Assembly: GCA_041689995.1 (NCBI GenBank)
Contig: JBDNFD010000096.1
Coordinates: forward strand, 1-17,575
Source: DASSWG01 sp041689995
GTDB lineage: Bacteria; Bacteroidota; Bacteroidia; Flavobacteriales; Flavobacteriaceae
Direction of reading: 5' to 3'
DNA: 17,575 bases
Positions 1-8,900 of this stretch are shown here, in pieces. The first letter of the stretch is position 1. Every line of letters begins with the position of its first letter. A program made the position numbers and the translations under genes. The notes under the pieces are model-generated. The model was given only the letters and a program-made list of their open reading frames with translations, ran no database searches and was not told the origin of the DNA.

Positions 1-943
1 GATTCACAATTAAAGTGAAAGAGTTAATGAGTGAAAGAGTGAATGAGTTAATGAGAGAAAGAGTCAATGATTGAAGAAAAACGCCTCATCATTTAAACAA
101 TTAAACGCTTCACCAATTCACCGATTCACAATTAAAGTGAATCAGTTAATGAGTGGAAGAGGCAATGATCGAAGAAAAACGCCTCATCATTTAAACAATT
201 AAACGCTTCACCAATTCACCGATTCACAATTAAAGTGAATGAGTTAATGAGAGAAAGAGTCAATGATTGAAGAAAAACGCTTCACCATTTTAAACAATTA
301 AACGCTTCACCGATTCACCGATTCACAAACTCACAATTAAAGTGAAATAGTGAATGAGTTAATGAGAGAAAGAGGCAATGAGTTAATGAGTTAATGAGTG
401 AAAGAGTGAAAGAGTTAATGAGAGAAAGAGTCAATGAGTGAAATAAAACGCTTCACCACTTAAACAATTAAACGTTTCACCAATTCACCGATTCACCAAT
501 TCACCGATCCACAATTAAAGTGAATAAGTGAATGAGTTAATGAGAGAAAGAGGCAATGAGTGAAGAAAACGCTTCACCACTTCACCAATTCACCAATTCA
601 CAAACTCACAATTAAAGTGAAATAGTGAAATAGTGAAAGAGTGAAAGAGTGAAAGAGTGAAAGAGTTAATGAGTTAATGAGTGAATGAGTTAATGAGAGA
701 AAGAGTCAATGATTGAAGAAAAACGCTTCACCATTTTAAACAATTAAACGCTTCACCGATTCACCGATTCACAAGTGAAAGAGTGAATGAGTGAATGAGT
801 TGATAAGTCAATGATTGAAGAAAAACGATTCACCATTTAAACAATTCACCGATTCACCAATTCACCAATTACCGCTTCACCATTTAAACAATTAAACGCT
901 TCACCAATTCACCGATTCACCAATTCACAAATTCCCCAACCAA
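1..943. repeat. Array of degenerate octamer repeats in seven inverted-arm units; no gene
   Basis: The stretch is built from 8-bp words. At 21-76 seven octamers follow in phase (GAGTTAAT, GAGTGAAA, GAGTGAAT, GAGTTAAT, GAGAGAAA, GAGTCAAT, GATTGAAG). At 108-131 the complementary type follows in phase (CTTCACCA, ATTCACCG, ATTCACAA). A G/A-rich arm, a short AAAAACG linker, a TTTAAACAATTAAACG segment and a C-rich arm make one higher-order unit. Unit boundaries of the form TTCACAATTAAAGTGAA fall near 1, 123, 221, 328, 507 and 606, with a shorter version near 766, giving unit sizes of about 95-180 bp. The longer units carry extra octamers, as at 617-710, which suggests slippage. All plus frames are broken by stops in words such as TTAATGAG. 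It sits downstream of the minus-strand protease, and the window edge cuts it. Confidence 0.93.
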
Positions 944-2338
944 CTACCTAAAAATAAAAGTTTTCTGCTCGCCATTGCTGTTCGCAAAAGTGATGCTGAG
1001 CGGGTATGTAGTGTCTCTATTTCGAATCGCTTGTTTCACTTCTTCCACATTATGTACCGGCTGTTTATTGATTTCGGTGATAATTATTCCCATCAAATTC
1101 TCAGCTTCCATGGTGGGATTCAGCGCCCGGCTTATTTTCACGCCATAAGCGGTCTTGGATTGAGCCAGCTCTTCTTTCGACGCATTTGTGATTTCCAAAC
1201 CAATTTCCTGAATCGCAAATGATTTGTATTCGACTAAAGTTACCTTGGTTTCCTTTTGCTTGCCGTTTCGTAAGTAGGTGATATTTACCACATCTTTAGG
1301 GCGTTTGGTAGTAATATATCCTGTGAGGTCGGCGAATTTGGTGATTGACACCCCGTCGATTTTCAAAATAACATCGCCTTCTTTTAATCCTGCTTTTTTT
1401 GCGCCGCTATCGGCATCAACTCCGGCGACATAAAATCCTTGTGTAACCCCTAAATCAAAATTTTTGGCCAAAAAACTGTTCATCACGGTTCCGCTTACTC
1501 CTAAAATGGCTTGCTGCACATCGCCGTATTCTAGAATGTCTTCCACCACTTTTCGAACTGTGTTACTGGGAATGGCAAAAGAATAGCCGATATAGCTTCC
1601 AGTTTGGGAAGAGATCGCCGTATTGATACCAATGAGTTTTCCTTGTGAATCCACCAACGCGCCGCCACTGTTGCCAGCATTAATGGCCGCATCGGTTTGA
1701 AGGAAAGATTGGAAAACATGATCGTTTGGATCCAGATCCCTTGCTTTTGCACTAATGATTCCCGCGGTAACCGTGGAAGTTAGGTTAAACGGATTTCCAA
1801 CCGCCAAAACCCATTGCCCAATTTTGGTGTTGTCCGAATTCCCAAAAGGAATGTAATTCAAATCTTCTGCGTCGATCTTCAGAAGTGCAAGATCGGTTTC
1901 CGCATCGGAACCAACTATTTTCGCTTCGTAGGTTTTATTGTTGTTCAAAGTAACCTGAATTTCGGCAGCTCCTTTAATAACGTGGTTGTTCGTCACAATA
2001 TATCCATCGGGGGTTATGATTACGCCCGAACCCGTTCCTTGTAACATTTTCTCCTTTGGGCCGCCACCGTGGTAATATTCACTCAAGTTTCGTGGCTGTC
2101 GCGCGACGGTAACATTCATTACGTGCACCACGGCATGAACCGTTTTGTCCGCCGCTTCCGTAAAATCCATTCCTTCTGCCAAAGCATCATTGCTTAAACT
2201 CGTGGGAATAAAATTCGATACAGGATTCGGGGAAAGTCCGGGAATTGTGTCCGTGGGTTCAATAAATAATTTGTAACCTCCTATTGCGATGACCCCGCCC
2301 AAAATCGACGCCACCAATAATTTTGTCCAAGTTTTCAT
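944..2338 (-). CDS. Do/DegP-like periplasmic serine protease with two PDZ domains
   Basis: This is a HtrA/Do family protease-chaperone of 464 residues that should degrade or refold damaged envelope proteins. A hydrophobic N-terminal segment (about residues 7-25) acts as signal peptide or membrane anchor. The trypsin-like domain has the full catalytic triad: His119 in TNNHVIKG, Asp149 in SDAETDLALL, and Ser224 in NAGNSGGAL. A first PDZ domain covers about 278-370 (AGLKEGDVILKIDG) and a second, more divergent one about 375-464 (MGIIITEINKQPV). Length and layout are normal for the family in Flavobacteriia. The start ATG is the only one before the signal sequence. The gene is divergent from dapF, and its 3' end abuts the octamer repeat array. 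No clear promoter was found; TAAAATTG-like matches upstream are imperfect. Gene symbols degP, degQ and htrA are all in use, so none is assigned. Confidence 0.95.
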   Translation of the reverse strand: MKTWTKLLVASILGGVIAIGGYKLFIEPTDTIPGLSPNPVSNFIPTSLSNDALAEGMDFTEAADKTVHAVVHVMNVTVARQPRNLSEYYHGGGPKEKMLQGTGSGVIITPDGYIVTNNHVIKGAAEIQVTLNNNKTYEAKIVGSDAETDLALLKIDAEDLNYIPFGNSDNTKIGQWVLAVGNPFNLTSTVTAGIISAKARDLDPNDHVFQSFLQTDAAINAGNSGGALVDSQGKLIGINTAISSQTGSYIGYSFAIPSNTVRKVVEDILEYGDVQQAILGVSGTVMNSFLAKNFDLGVTQGFYVAGVDADSGAKKAGLKEGDVILKIDGVSITKFADLTGYITTKRPKDVVNITYLRNGKQKETKVTLVEYKSFAIQEIGLEITNASKEELAQSKTAYGVKISRALNPTMEAENLMGIIITEINKQPVHNVEEVKQAIRNRDTTYPLSITFANSNGEQKTFIFR

Positions 2339-2457
2339 TTTCTATTTTGTTTTCATTATTTTTTAGCAGTACAATTTTACAAAAAGATGCCGTTATTTTC
2401 CGTTTTCGGTTTCACTTTAACCCGTATTTAACAGCAGTGTTTTTTTGATCTTTATCG

Positions 2458-2465
2458 TATATTTG
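2458..2465 (+). promoter_or_regulatory. Bacteroidota -7 promoter element upstream of dapF
   Basis: TATATTTG matches the Bacteroidota TAnnTTTG consensus exactly. It lies 21 bp before the ATG at 2487, so transcription would start only about 15 bases upstream of the start codon. A TTTG-type -33 element at the usual spacing of about 19 bp is not present; the TTTG at 2444-2447 is too close. The site rules out translation from the in-frame TTG at 2445. Confidence 0.6.
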
Positions 2466-2486
2466 CCCCGCTTGGAAAAGTTCTTT

Positions 2487-3266
2487 ATGAAACTTACTTT
2501 TTATAAATATCAAGGAACGGGAAATGATTTTATCTTAATTGATAATCGTTCCTTATTGTTCAAAAAAGATGCCAAAAGCATTGAAAAACTTTGCGACAGG
2601 AAATTTGGAATAGGCGCGGACGGACTTATTCTTTTGGAAACTTCAAAAAACCCGAGTGATGATTTTTCAATGGTATATTTTAATGCGGATGGAAAGGAAA
2701 GTTCCATGTGTGGAAATGGTGGACGGTGTATTGCTGCCTTTGCCAAGAAATTGGGTTTGGTGGAAAAAGAAGCCAAATTTTCTGCGATTGATGGCGAACA
2801 CCTTGCGGTCCTTGATGGTGAAACGATTCGTTTGAAAATGATGGATGTGAATGAAATAGAAGACCTTGGAAACGGTTATTTTCTGGATACTGGTTCGCCG
2901 CATCACGTTTTATTCACGGAAGAAGTCGGGTTGCTGAATGTGAAATCCGAAGGTGCGAAAATTCGATATTCCGAAAAGTATGGGGAAGAAGGAACGAACG
3001 TGAATTTCGTGCAGGGCAAAGAAGCTGTTTTTATCGTCAGAACCTATGAACGCGGCGTGGAAGATGAAACCTTGTCTTGTGGCACCGGAGCTGTCGCAGT
3101 GGCATTAGCGGTCTATTTTTCAGGAAAAACTTCTTTGAATAAAATAAACTTGGAAACCTTGGGTGGAAATCTTTCTGTGAATTTTGAAAAATCTGGGAAA
3201 GCTTATACAAATATTTGGTTGAATGGACCTGCGGAACAAGTCTTTAAAGGGGAAATAGAAGTTTGA
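2487..3266 (+). CDS. dapF: Diaminopimelate epimerase
   Basis: DapF interconverts LL- and meso-diaminopimelate in the cytoplasm, the last step before lysine and the supply of meso-DAP for peptidoglycan. The 259-residue protein shows the family signatures: GTGNDFILID near the N terminus, the first catalytic cysteine Cys75 in SSMCGNGGRC, and the second catalytic cysteine Cys198 in LSCGTGAVA. Both halves of the pseudo-symmetric fold are complete. I chose the ATG at 2487 because the open frame upstream (from a TTG at 2445) contains the promoter -7 box, and because homologs begin with a beta strand like MKLTFYKYQG. A purine-rich GGAAAAG at 2474-2480 may serve as ribosome site. The stop overlaps the next gene by 4 bp, so the two are almost certainly cotranscribed. 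Confidence 0.97.
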   Translation: MKLTFYKYQGTGNDFILIDNRSLLFKKDAKSIEKLCDRKFGIGADGLILLETSKNPSDDFSMVYFNADGKESSMCGNGGRCIAAFAKKLGLVEKEAKFSAIDGEHLAVLDGETIRLKMMDVNEIEDLGNGYFLDTGSPHHVLFTEEVGLLNVKSEGAKIRYSEKYGEEGTNVNFVQGKEAVFIVRTYERGVEDETLSCGTGAVAVALAVYFSGKTSLNKINLETLGGNLSVNFEKSGKAYTNIWLNGPAEQVFKGEIEV

Positions 3267-3787
3267 AACCAACAGGAAAAAATATTCATTTAAGGGCCTT
3301 GGAACCGGAAGATCTCGATTTCCTTTTCAAGGTGGAAAATGATGAGCAATTTTGGGAAATTAGTGGCACGCAAACCCCATTTTCCAAACAAATTTTACGG
3401 GAATATTTACACAACGCCCATCGCGATATTTATGAGGTGAAACAATTGCGGATGGTCATTGCGCAGAAAGATGCACCGATTGGGCTGATCGATATTTTCG
3501 ACTTCGATCCGAAAAATTTTCGGGCGGGACTTGGTATTTTGATTGCCGAGAAAGAAAATAGGGGGAAAGGTTATGGAAAAGAAGCCTTGGAACTGATTTG
3601 CAATTACTGTTTCGCACATCTGAATTTACATCAGGTTTATGCGAATGTTTCCGAAGAAAACCTTTTAAGCCAACAATTATTCGAGAATTTGAAATTTGAT
3701 AAAGTAGGGGTGAAGAGAGATTGGAATTTCACACAGGGAAAATTTAACAATGTAATCTTATATCAATTGCTCGCCCATGTACATTAA
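3263..3787 (+). CDS. GNAT acetyltransferase of the RimJ/RimL type
   Basis: The 174-residue protein is a GCN5-related N-acetyltransferase of the Acetyltransf_3 / RimJ-RimL type; it transfers acetyl from acetyl-CoA to an amine whose identity the sequence does not reveal. The acetyl-CoA pyrophosphate loop is R100-G-K-G-Y-G105 in AEKENRGKGYGKEAL, preceded by the beta strand LGILIAE. The C-terminal NLHQVYANVSEENLLSQQLF and GFxxxG-like NLKFDKVG segments match the family. The start is a TTG at 3263 whose last three bases lie within the dapF stop region (TTGA overlap); no ATG is available until residue 64, which would remove half the domain. An AAGGGGAA tract about 10 bases upstream could serve as ribosome site. 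The 3' end overlaps mltG by 11 bp, which supports translational coupling in a dapF-GNAT-mltG operon. Confidence 0.9.
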   Translation: MKPTGKNIHLRALEPEDLDFLFKVENDEQFWEISGTQTPFSKQILREYLHNAHRDIYEVKQLRMVIAQKDAPIGLIDIFDFDPKNFRAGLGILIAEKENRGKGYGKEALELICNYCFAHLNLHQVYANVSEENLLSQQLFENLKFDKVGVKRDWNFTQGKFNNVILYQLLAHVH

Positions 3788-4820
3788 AAAGATTTTATTG
3801 GCAATTTCCATTCTCGTCGCCATCGGATTTGGAATTTTCAGTTATTTCATCTATCAAACTATTTTTTCCCCCAATACTTCCTTTTCAGAACCGAGCAAAA
3901 ATGTTTTTATCGAAACAGGTTCGGATTATGAAGGTGTGATTGAACAATTGCGCCCTCTTTTGAAAGATTTGTCGGCTTTCGATATTGTTGCCAAAAAGAA
4001 GAATTATCCTGCCTCAATTATGCCCGGGAAATTTGTGCTGAAAAAGGAAATGAACAACAACGAAATCGTCAACACCTTGCGCAGTAATAATGTGCCCGTC
4101 ACCGTTATTTTTAACAATCAAGAGCGGTTAGAAAACTTGGCAGGCCGCATTGCGGAACAAATCGAGGCGGATAGTTTGGAATTGCTTCAAGCGATGAAAG
4201 ACACGGTTTTTTTGGAAGAACATGGTTTTTCTCCAGATACTGCGCTTTCCATGTACCTTCCAAATAAATATGAATTTTATTGGAATACTTCCGCAACCGA
4301 ATTCAGGAAGCGAATGTGGCAGGAATACAATAGGTTTTGGACGGATAATCGCTTGGGAAAAGCGGAAAAAATTGGTCTTTCGCCCGAAGAGGTAATTACC
4401 TTGGCAGCAATTGTTCAGAAAGAAACCGCAAAGGTGGAGGAGCGAAAACGTGTTGCAGGCGTTTATATGAACCGGATCAAAAATGCTTGGCCATTGCAAG
4501 CCGATCCGACCATAATTTACGCTATTAAAAGAAAGTCGCAAAATTTCGACACGATTATCAAACGGGTTTTGTACAACGATTTGGAAATAAAATCGCCGTA
4601 TAATACTTATTTAAATCTGGGGCTTCCGCCAGGACCGATTACCATGCCCGATATTTCTTCCATCGAAGCGGTTTTGAATTATGAAAAACACGATTTTTAT
4701 TATTTCGTGGCCGATGTCGAAAATTTTGGATATCATAAATTCGCAAAAACCTTGACGCAGCACAACAATAACAAAAATGAATACGTTCGGTGGTTGGCGC
4801 AGCACGATATTAATCGTTGA
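3777..4820 (+). CDS. mltG: Endolytic murein transglycosylase MltG (YceG-like)
   Basis: MltG is a membrane-anchored lytic transglycosylase that cuts nascent glycan strands and so limits peptidoglycan chain length. The 347-residue protein has one N-terminal membrane helix (about 5-28), a small LysM-like region (about 43-110), and the YceG catalytic domain. The signature IVQKETAKVEERKRVAGVYMNR holds the expected catalytic glutamate Glu216, followed by LQADPTIIYAI and the C-terminal NLGLPPGPI and FAKTLTQHNNN motifs. All are intact and the length is normal. The ATG at 3777 lies 11 bp inside the upstream acetyltransferase gene. Together with dapF it places two peptidoglycan functions in one transcript. 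Confidence 0.95.
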   Translation: MYIKKILLAISILVAIGFGIFSYFIYQTIFSPNTSFSEPSKNVFIETGSDYEGVIEQLRPLLKDLSAFDIVAKKKNYPASIMPGKFVLKKEMNNNEIVNTLRSNNVPVTVIFNNQERLENLAGRIAEQIEADSLELLQAMKDTVFLEEHGFSPDTALSMYLPNKYEFYWNTSATEFRKRMWQEYNRFWTDNRLGKAEKIGLSPEEVITLAAIVQKETAKVEERKRVAGVYMNRIKNAWPLQADPTIIYAIKRKSQNFDTIIKRVLYNDLEIKSPYNTYLNLGLPPGPITMPDISSIEAVLNYEKHDFYYFVADVENFGYHKFAKTLTQHNNNKNEYVRWLAQHDINR

Positions 4821-4913
4821 GGTATTGGAATTCGAAGGATATCCGTGGCTTCAGCCCAAAATAAAAAAGATTAAAAACCGTTTCAAGTTGCAGAAACAGC
4901 TATTATCGCTTTA

Positions 4914-5933
4914 ATGATCAAACGGGGAACTCTAATTTTTATTTGCTTTTTTGGATATGTCGCGCAAGCTCAGATCGGCGGAAAATATACCTATCAGTTT
5001 CTCAACTTGGTGACTTCCCCACGTCAGGCGGCTTTGGGCGGAAAGAATATTACAACCTACGATTATGACCCAACTTCGGGTTTGTACAATCCTGCGAACA
5101 TTAATTATCAGATGACGAACCAACTATCGGTTAATTATGTAAATTATTTGGCCGATGTCAATTTCGGTTCCGCGGCTTATGCTTTTCGTTCCGGCAGAAA
5201 AGAAAATGTTTTTCACACTGGCGTCACCTATATAAATTACGGGACTTTTGACGGATATGACGAACAAGGAAATGCGACCGGTGAGTTTAGTGGCGGGGAA
5301 GCAGCATTTTCTTTTGGATATGCGTTCAATATTCCGTGGACAGATTTTTATGTGGGCGCCAATGCGAAATTGATTTCCTCCAAATTGGAACAATATTCTT
5401 CCCTTGGTGGCGCCATGGATATTGGAGTCACCTATTATTATCCAAAGTGGGATTTGATTGTCACCGCCGTGGCGCGAAATGTGGGAACGCAATTCACTGC
5501 TTATGATGAGATTTATGAACCTTTGCCTTTGGAAATTGATTTGGGAATTTCGCAAGAATTGGAAATGGTCCCAATTCGTTGGCACGTAACCCTGGAAAAT
5601 TTACAAAACTATAAATTGGCTTTTCGAAATAATGCAAGGGACGAAACCGATTTGTCGGGAAATGTCACAAAAGATGATCCCGGATTTTTCAACAATGTTC
5701 TGCGGCACACCATTTTAGGCGTGGAACTTTTCCCCGAAGGTGGCTTTAATTTGCGTTTCGGATATAATTTCCGAAGAAGCGAAGAACTGCGTATAATCGA
5801 TCAGCGTTCATTTGCCGGATTAAGCGGCGGTATTTCCGTTAAATTCAACAAACTTCGCTTAAGTTATTCCTATATGCGTTTTAATAGCACCGGTGGCTCC
5901 AGCTTTTTCGGGCTGAACCTTAATATGGATTGA
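4914..5933 (+). CDS. porQ: PorQ-like type IX secretion system outer-membrane protein
   Basis: The 339-residue protein has a signal peptide (about 1-19, ending in AQA-Q) and then aromatic, glycine-rich beta strands typical of an outer-membrane barrel. The N-terminal YQFLNLVTSPRQAALGG and TSGLYNPANI motifs and the C-terminal SGGISVKFNKLRLSYSY strand fit the PorV/PorQ family, and the overall pattern fits PorQ best. PorQ is a member of the T9SS attachment machinery that handles cargo after translocation at the cell surface. It lies 93 bp after mltG on the same strand and may belong to the same transcript; I saw no clear TAnnTTTG box in the gap. The gene is convergent with the RND pump gene, 46 bp away, and no strong intrinsic terminator is visible between them. 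The secreted protein at 15453 is a plausible T9SS client. Confidence 0.87.
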   Translation: MIKRGTLIFICFFGYVAQAQIGGKYTYQFLNLVTSPRQAALGGKNITTYDYDPTSGLYNPANINYQMTNQLSVNYVNYLADVNFGSAAYAFRSGRKENVFHTGVTYINYGTFDGYDEQGNATGEFSGGEAAFSFGYAFNIPWTDFYVGANAKLISSKLEQYSSLGGAMDIGVTYYYPKWDLIVTAVARNVGTQFTAYDEIYEPLPLEIDLGISQELEMVPIRWHVTLENLQNYKLAFRNNARDETDLSGNVTKDDPGFFNNVLRHTILGVELFPEGGFNLRFGYNFRRSEELRIIDQRSFAGLSGGISVKFNKLRLSYSYMRFNSTGGSSFFGLNLNMD

Positions 5934-5979
5934 AGGATTCGAGAATATTCATCCATTTTAGGGCATAAAAAGACCTGAT

Positions 5980-8900
5980 TTATTTATTTTTTCTGAACCT
6001 GATTTTCGCCCTTAAATTCAAATAACTCATCACCGGAACAACGACCAAGGTCAGGAAAGTAGCGAAAGTCAACCCAAAAATTACCGTCCACGCCAATGGT
6101 CCCCAAAAGATTACATTGTCTCCCCCGAAGAAAATTTTAGGGTGGTAATCGGTGAACAATCCGAAAAAATCGATGTTGAAACCAATTGCCAACGGAATCA
6201 ATCCCAAAACTGTGGTGATAGCTGTGAGCAAAACCGGACGCAAACGCGATTTTCCACCTGCGATGATCAAATCAAAATATTGCTCTTTGGTCAGTAAATC
6301 ATCCTCTTCCAGCCCGAGTTTTAATTTTTTTCGATCAATCAATATTTGGGTATAATCCACTAATACGATGGCGTTGTTCACCACAATTCCGGCCAGTGAA
6401 ATAATTCCCATCATGGTCATAATAATGATGAAATCCATATGGAAAATCACCATTCCCAGAAAAACCCCGGAAAGACTCAGGAATACCGTGGTTAAAATAA
6501 TCGCTGTTTTGGACATGGAATTGAACTGCATGACCAGAATCAACAAAATTCCACCGATGGCGATCAACAAGGCTTTCAGTAAAAAGGCCATGTTTTCAGC
6601 CTGTTTTTCTTGTTCACCGGTAAAAGTGAGTGAAATATCTTTGGGCAGATCATAGTTTTTCAGTTCTGTTTTGAGTTGTGCGACGATCGCGTTTCCGTTG
6701 TATCCCTCCAAAACGTTGGAATAGACAGTGATCACCCGTTTCATGTCTTTTCGTTTGATGGAACTGAAGGTAGCGGTTTGTTCTTTTGAAACCACGGAAG
6801 AAATCGGCACTTGTACCAATTCGCCCGTGTTTTGGTCTCGAAAAGTAATGGGTTGGTTGAACAAGGCACTTTCTTTGTAACGCAAATTATTGGCAAAACG
6901 AACGTTTATTTCGTAATCATCGTTGCCTTCTTTATAAGTGGAAACTTCTTCCCCATAAATTGAACGTCGCAAAGTACGCCCAACAGAGGCGGTGGAAACA
7001 CCTAAACGACCTGCTTTTCTTCGATCGACGTGCACGTTTATTTCAGGTTTGGATTTGTTCACGTCTATTTTCAAACCTTCAATTCCGGGGATGTTCAAGT
7101 CTTGGATATAACTTCGTAAATCTTCGGCTTCGATCAGCATTTGTTCATAATCCTCTCCGCTCAATTCGATATTGATGGGATAACCCACCGGCGGACCGGC
7201 GGCGTCTTTTTCAACAATAATGGTTGCGCCCGGAAATCCTTTTACGGCTTCTCGAACTTCTGTTATTACTTGGCTACTGCTCACTCCACGTCGGTCTTGA
7301 AATTCGCGCATCGAAAGCGTGACTTTTCCTTTATGGGGCATTTCGTTTTGTTGTCCGCCATCAGTTTGCGGATTTCCGGCACCTTCGCCCACTTGGGAAA
7401 TCATAGATTCCACCATAAAATTGTACCCATCTGCGTCTTCATACTTTTTGATCACATCTGCGATACGGCTTTCCACCTTTTTAGTGAGCGCATTTGTCTT
7501 TTCGATGGCGGTTCCCTGAGGATATTCGATATAAGTGATAACTTGTTTGGGTTCATTTTCAGGAAAAAACAAGACATTGGGTTGCACGATTCCGACCAAA
7601 ACAAATGAAAGAATAAGCAGTCCCACTGTTCCAAAGAAAAATAAATAAGCTTTTCTTCCGCTAAGGGCATATTTTAAAAAACGGGAGTAATTTTTTTCTA
7701 ATTTCCGAAGCGATTTATATTGAAAATAGCGTACCGCACCTGCCAGAAAATATTTGTATAACCACATTAAAATGATGGCGAGCAACAATAGGTTCCCCAG
7801 TCCGCGCAGTATTACCGAGGGAAGTAGAAATCCTGAAACGAGAAAAATGATTCCAAAAACACCAAAAATAATGCTCAACAGCTTCAGTCTTTTTTGGGTG
7901 AATTTTTTCTCTTTGGTTTTCATGTATTTTTTGGTCAGCATTGCATTGATCACCAGAGCAACAAAAAGCGAAGAACCTAAAACAATGGAAAGCGTGATGG
8001 GGAATACAATCATAAATTTTCCGATAGTTCCTGGCCATAAACCCAATGGGAAAAAAGCTGCCAAAGTGGTTGCAGTAGAAGCAATAATGGGCCAAGCAAT
8101 TTCGCCCATTCCTTGTTTTGCGGCTTGTAAGGGCGGCATTCCTTCGCTCATTAATGAATAGACGTTGTCAACCACCACAATTCCGTTGTCCACCAGCATT
8201 CCCAAGCCCATCACCAAGGCGAAAAGCACCATGGTATTTAGCGTGAACCCCAAACTGGAAAGAATGATCAACGAAAGCAACATGGACAGCGGAATGGCAA
8301 ATCCTACAAAAAGCGCGTTGCGGAAACCTAAGAAAAACATTAATACCGCAACCACTAAAACGACCCCGAAAATGATGTTGTTCACCAAGCCGTCCACTTG
8401 ACTTTGTGTGGCTACCGATTGATCGTTGGTAATAGAAATGTGAAGTGATTCCGGAAGATAAGTTTCTTGTTTGGTTTTAACAATTTCCTTAATTTTTTGT
8501 ACCGCTTCGATCATGTTTTTCCCCGCACGTTTTTTGATGTCGAGCATCACTACCGGCTGGCCGTATTCTCGCGCAAAAGTGCTGGCGTCTTTTTCCTGAA
8601 AATGAATATCGGCGATGTCTTTTAAAAAAACCACGCCGTGATCTTTTTTTACCACAATATTTCCCAACTCTTTCGGATCGTCAATTTCACCAATTATCCG
8701 AATGTTTTTTTGAATGCCGCTTTCGACGATGTTTCCACCAGAAATCGTGATATTTTCACTTTTTACGGCGTTGACAATATCATTGAAACTTACTTGCGAA
8801 GCCGTCATTTTATAAATGTTAACGGCAATTTCCACCTCTTTGTCTTCCGCGCCACGGATGGTAGCATCTTTTATTTCGGGTAATAATTCTATTTCATCTT

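Noticed and set aside
1..943. CRISPR array
   Set aside because: There are no unique spacers between constant repeats: all of the sequence is made of degenerate octamers, unit sizes vary widely, and no cas gene is present.
2445..2486. N-terminal extension of dapF from a TTG at 2445
   Set aside because: The extension contains the TATATTTG promoter box, and DapF homologs begin at the sequence starting from the ATG at 2487.
7141..7608. Open frame of 155 codons on the plus strand, opposite the RND gene
   Set aside because: It lies wholly inside a well-supported conserved gene, and its translation shows no recognisable motif.
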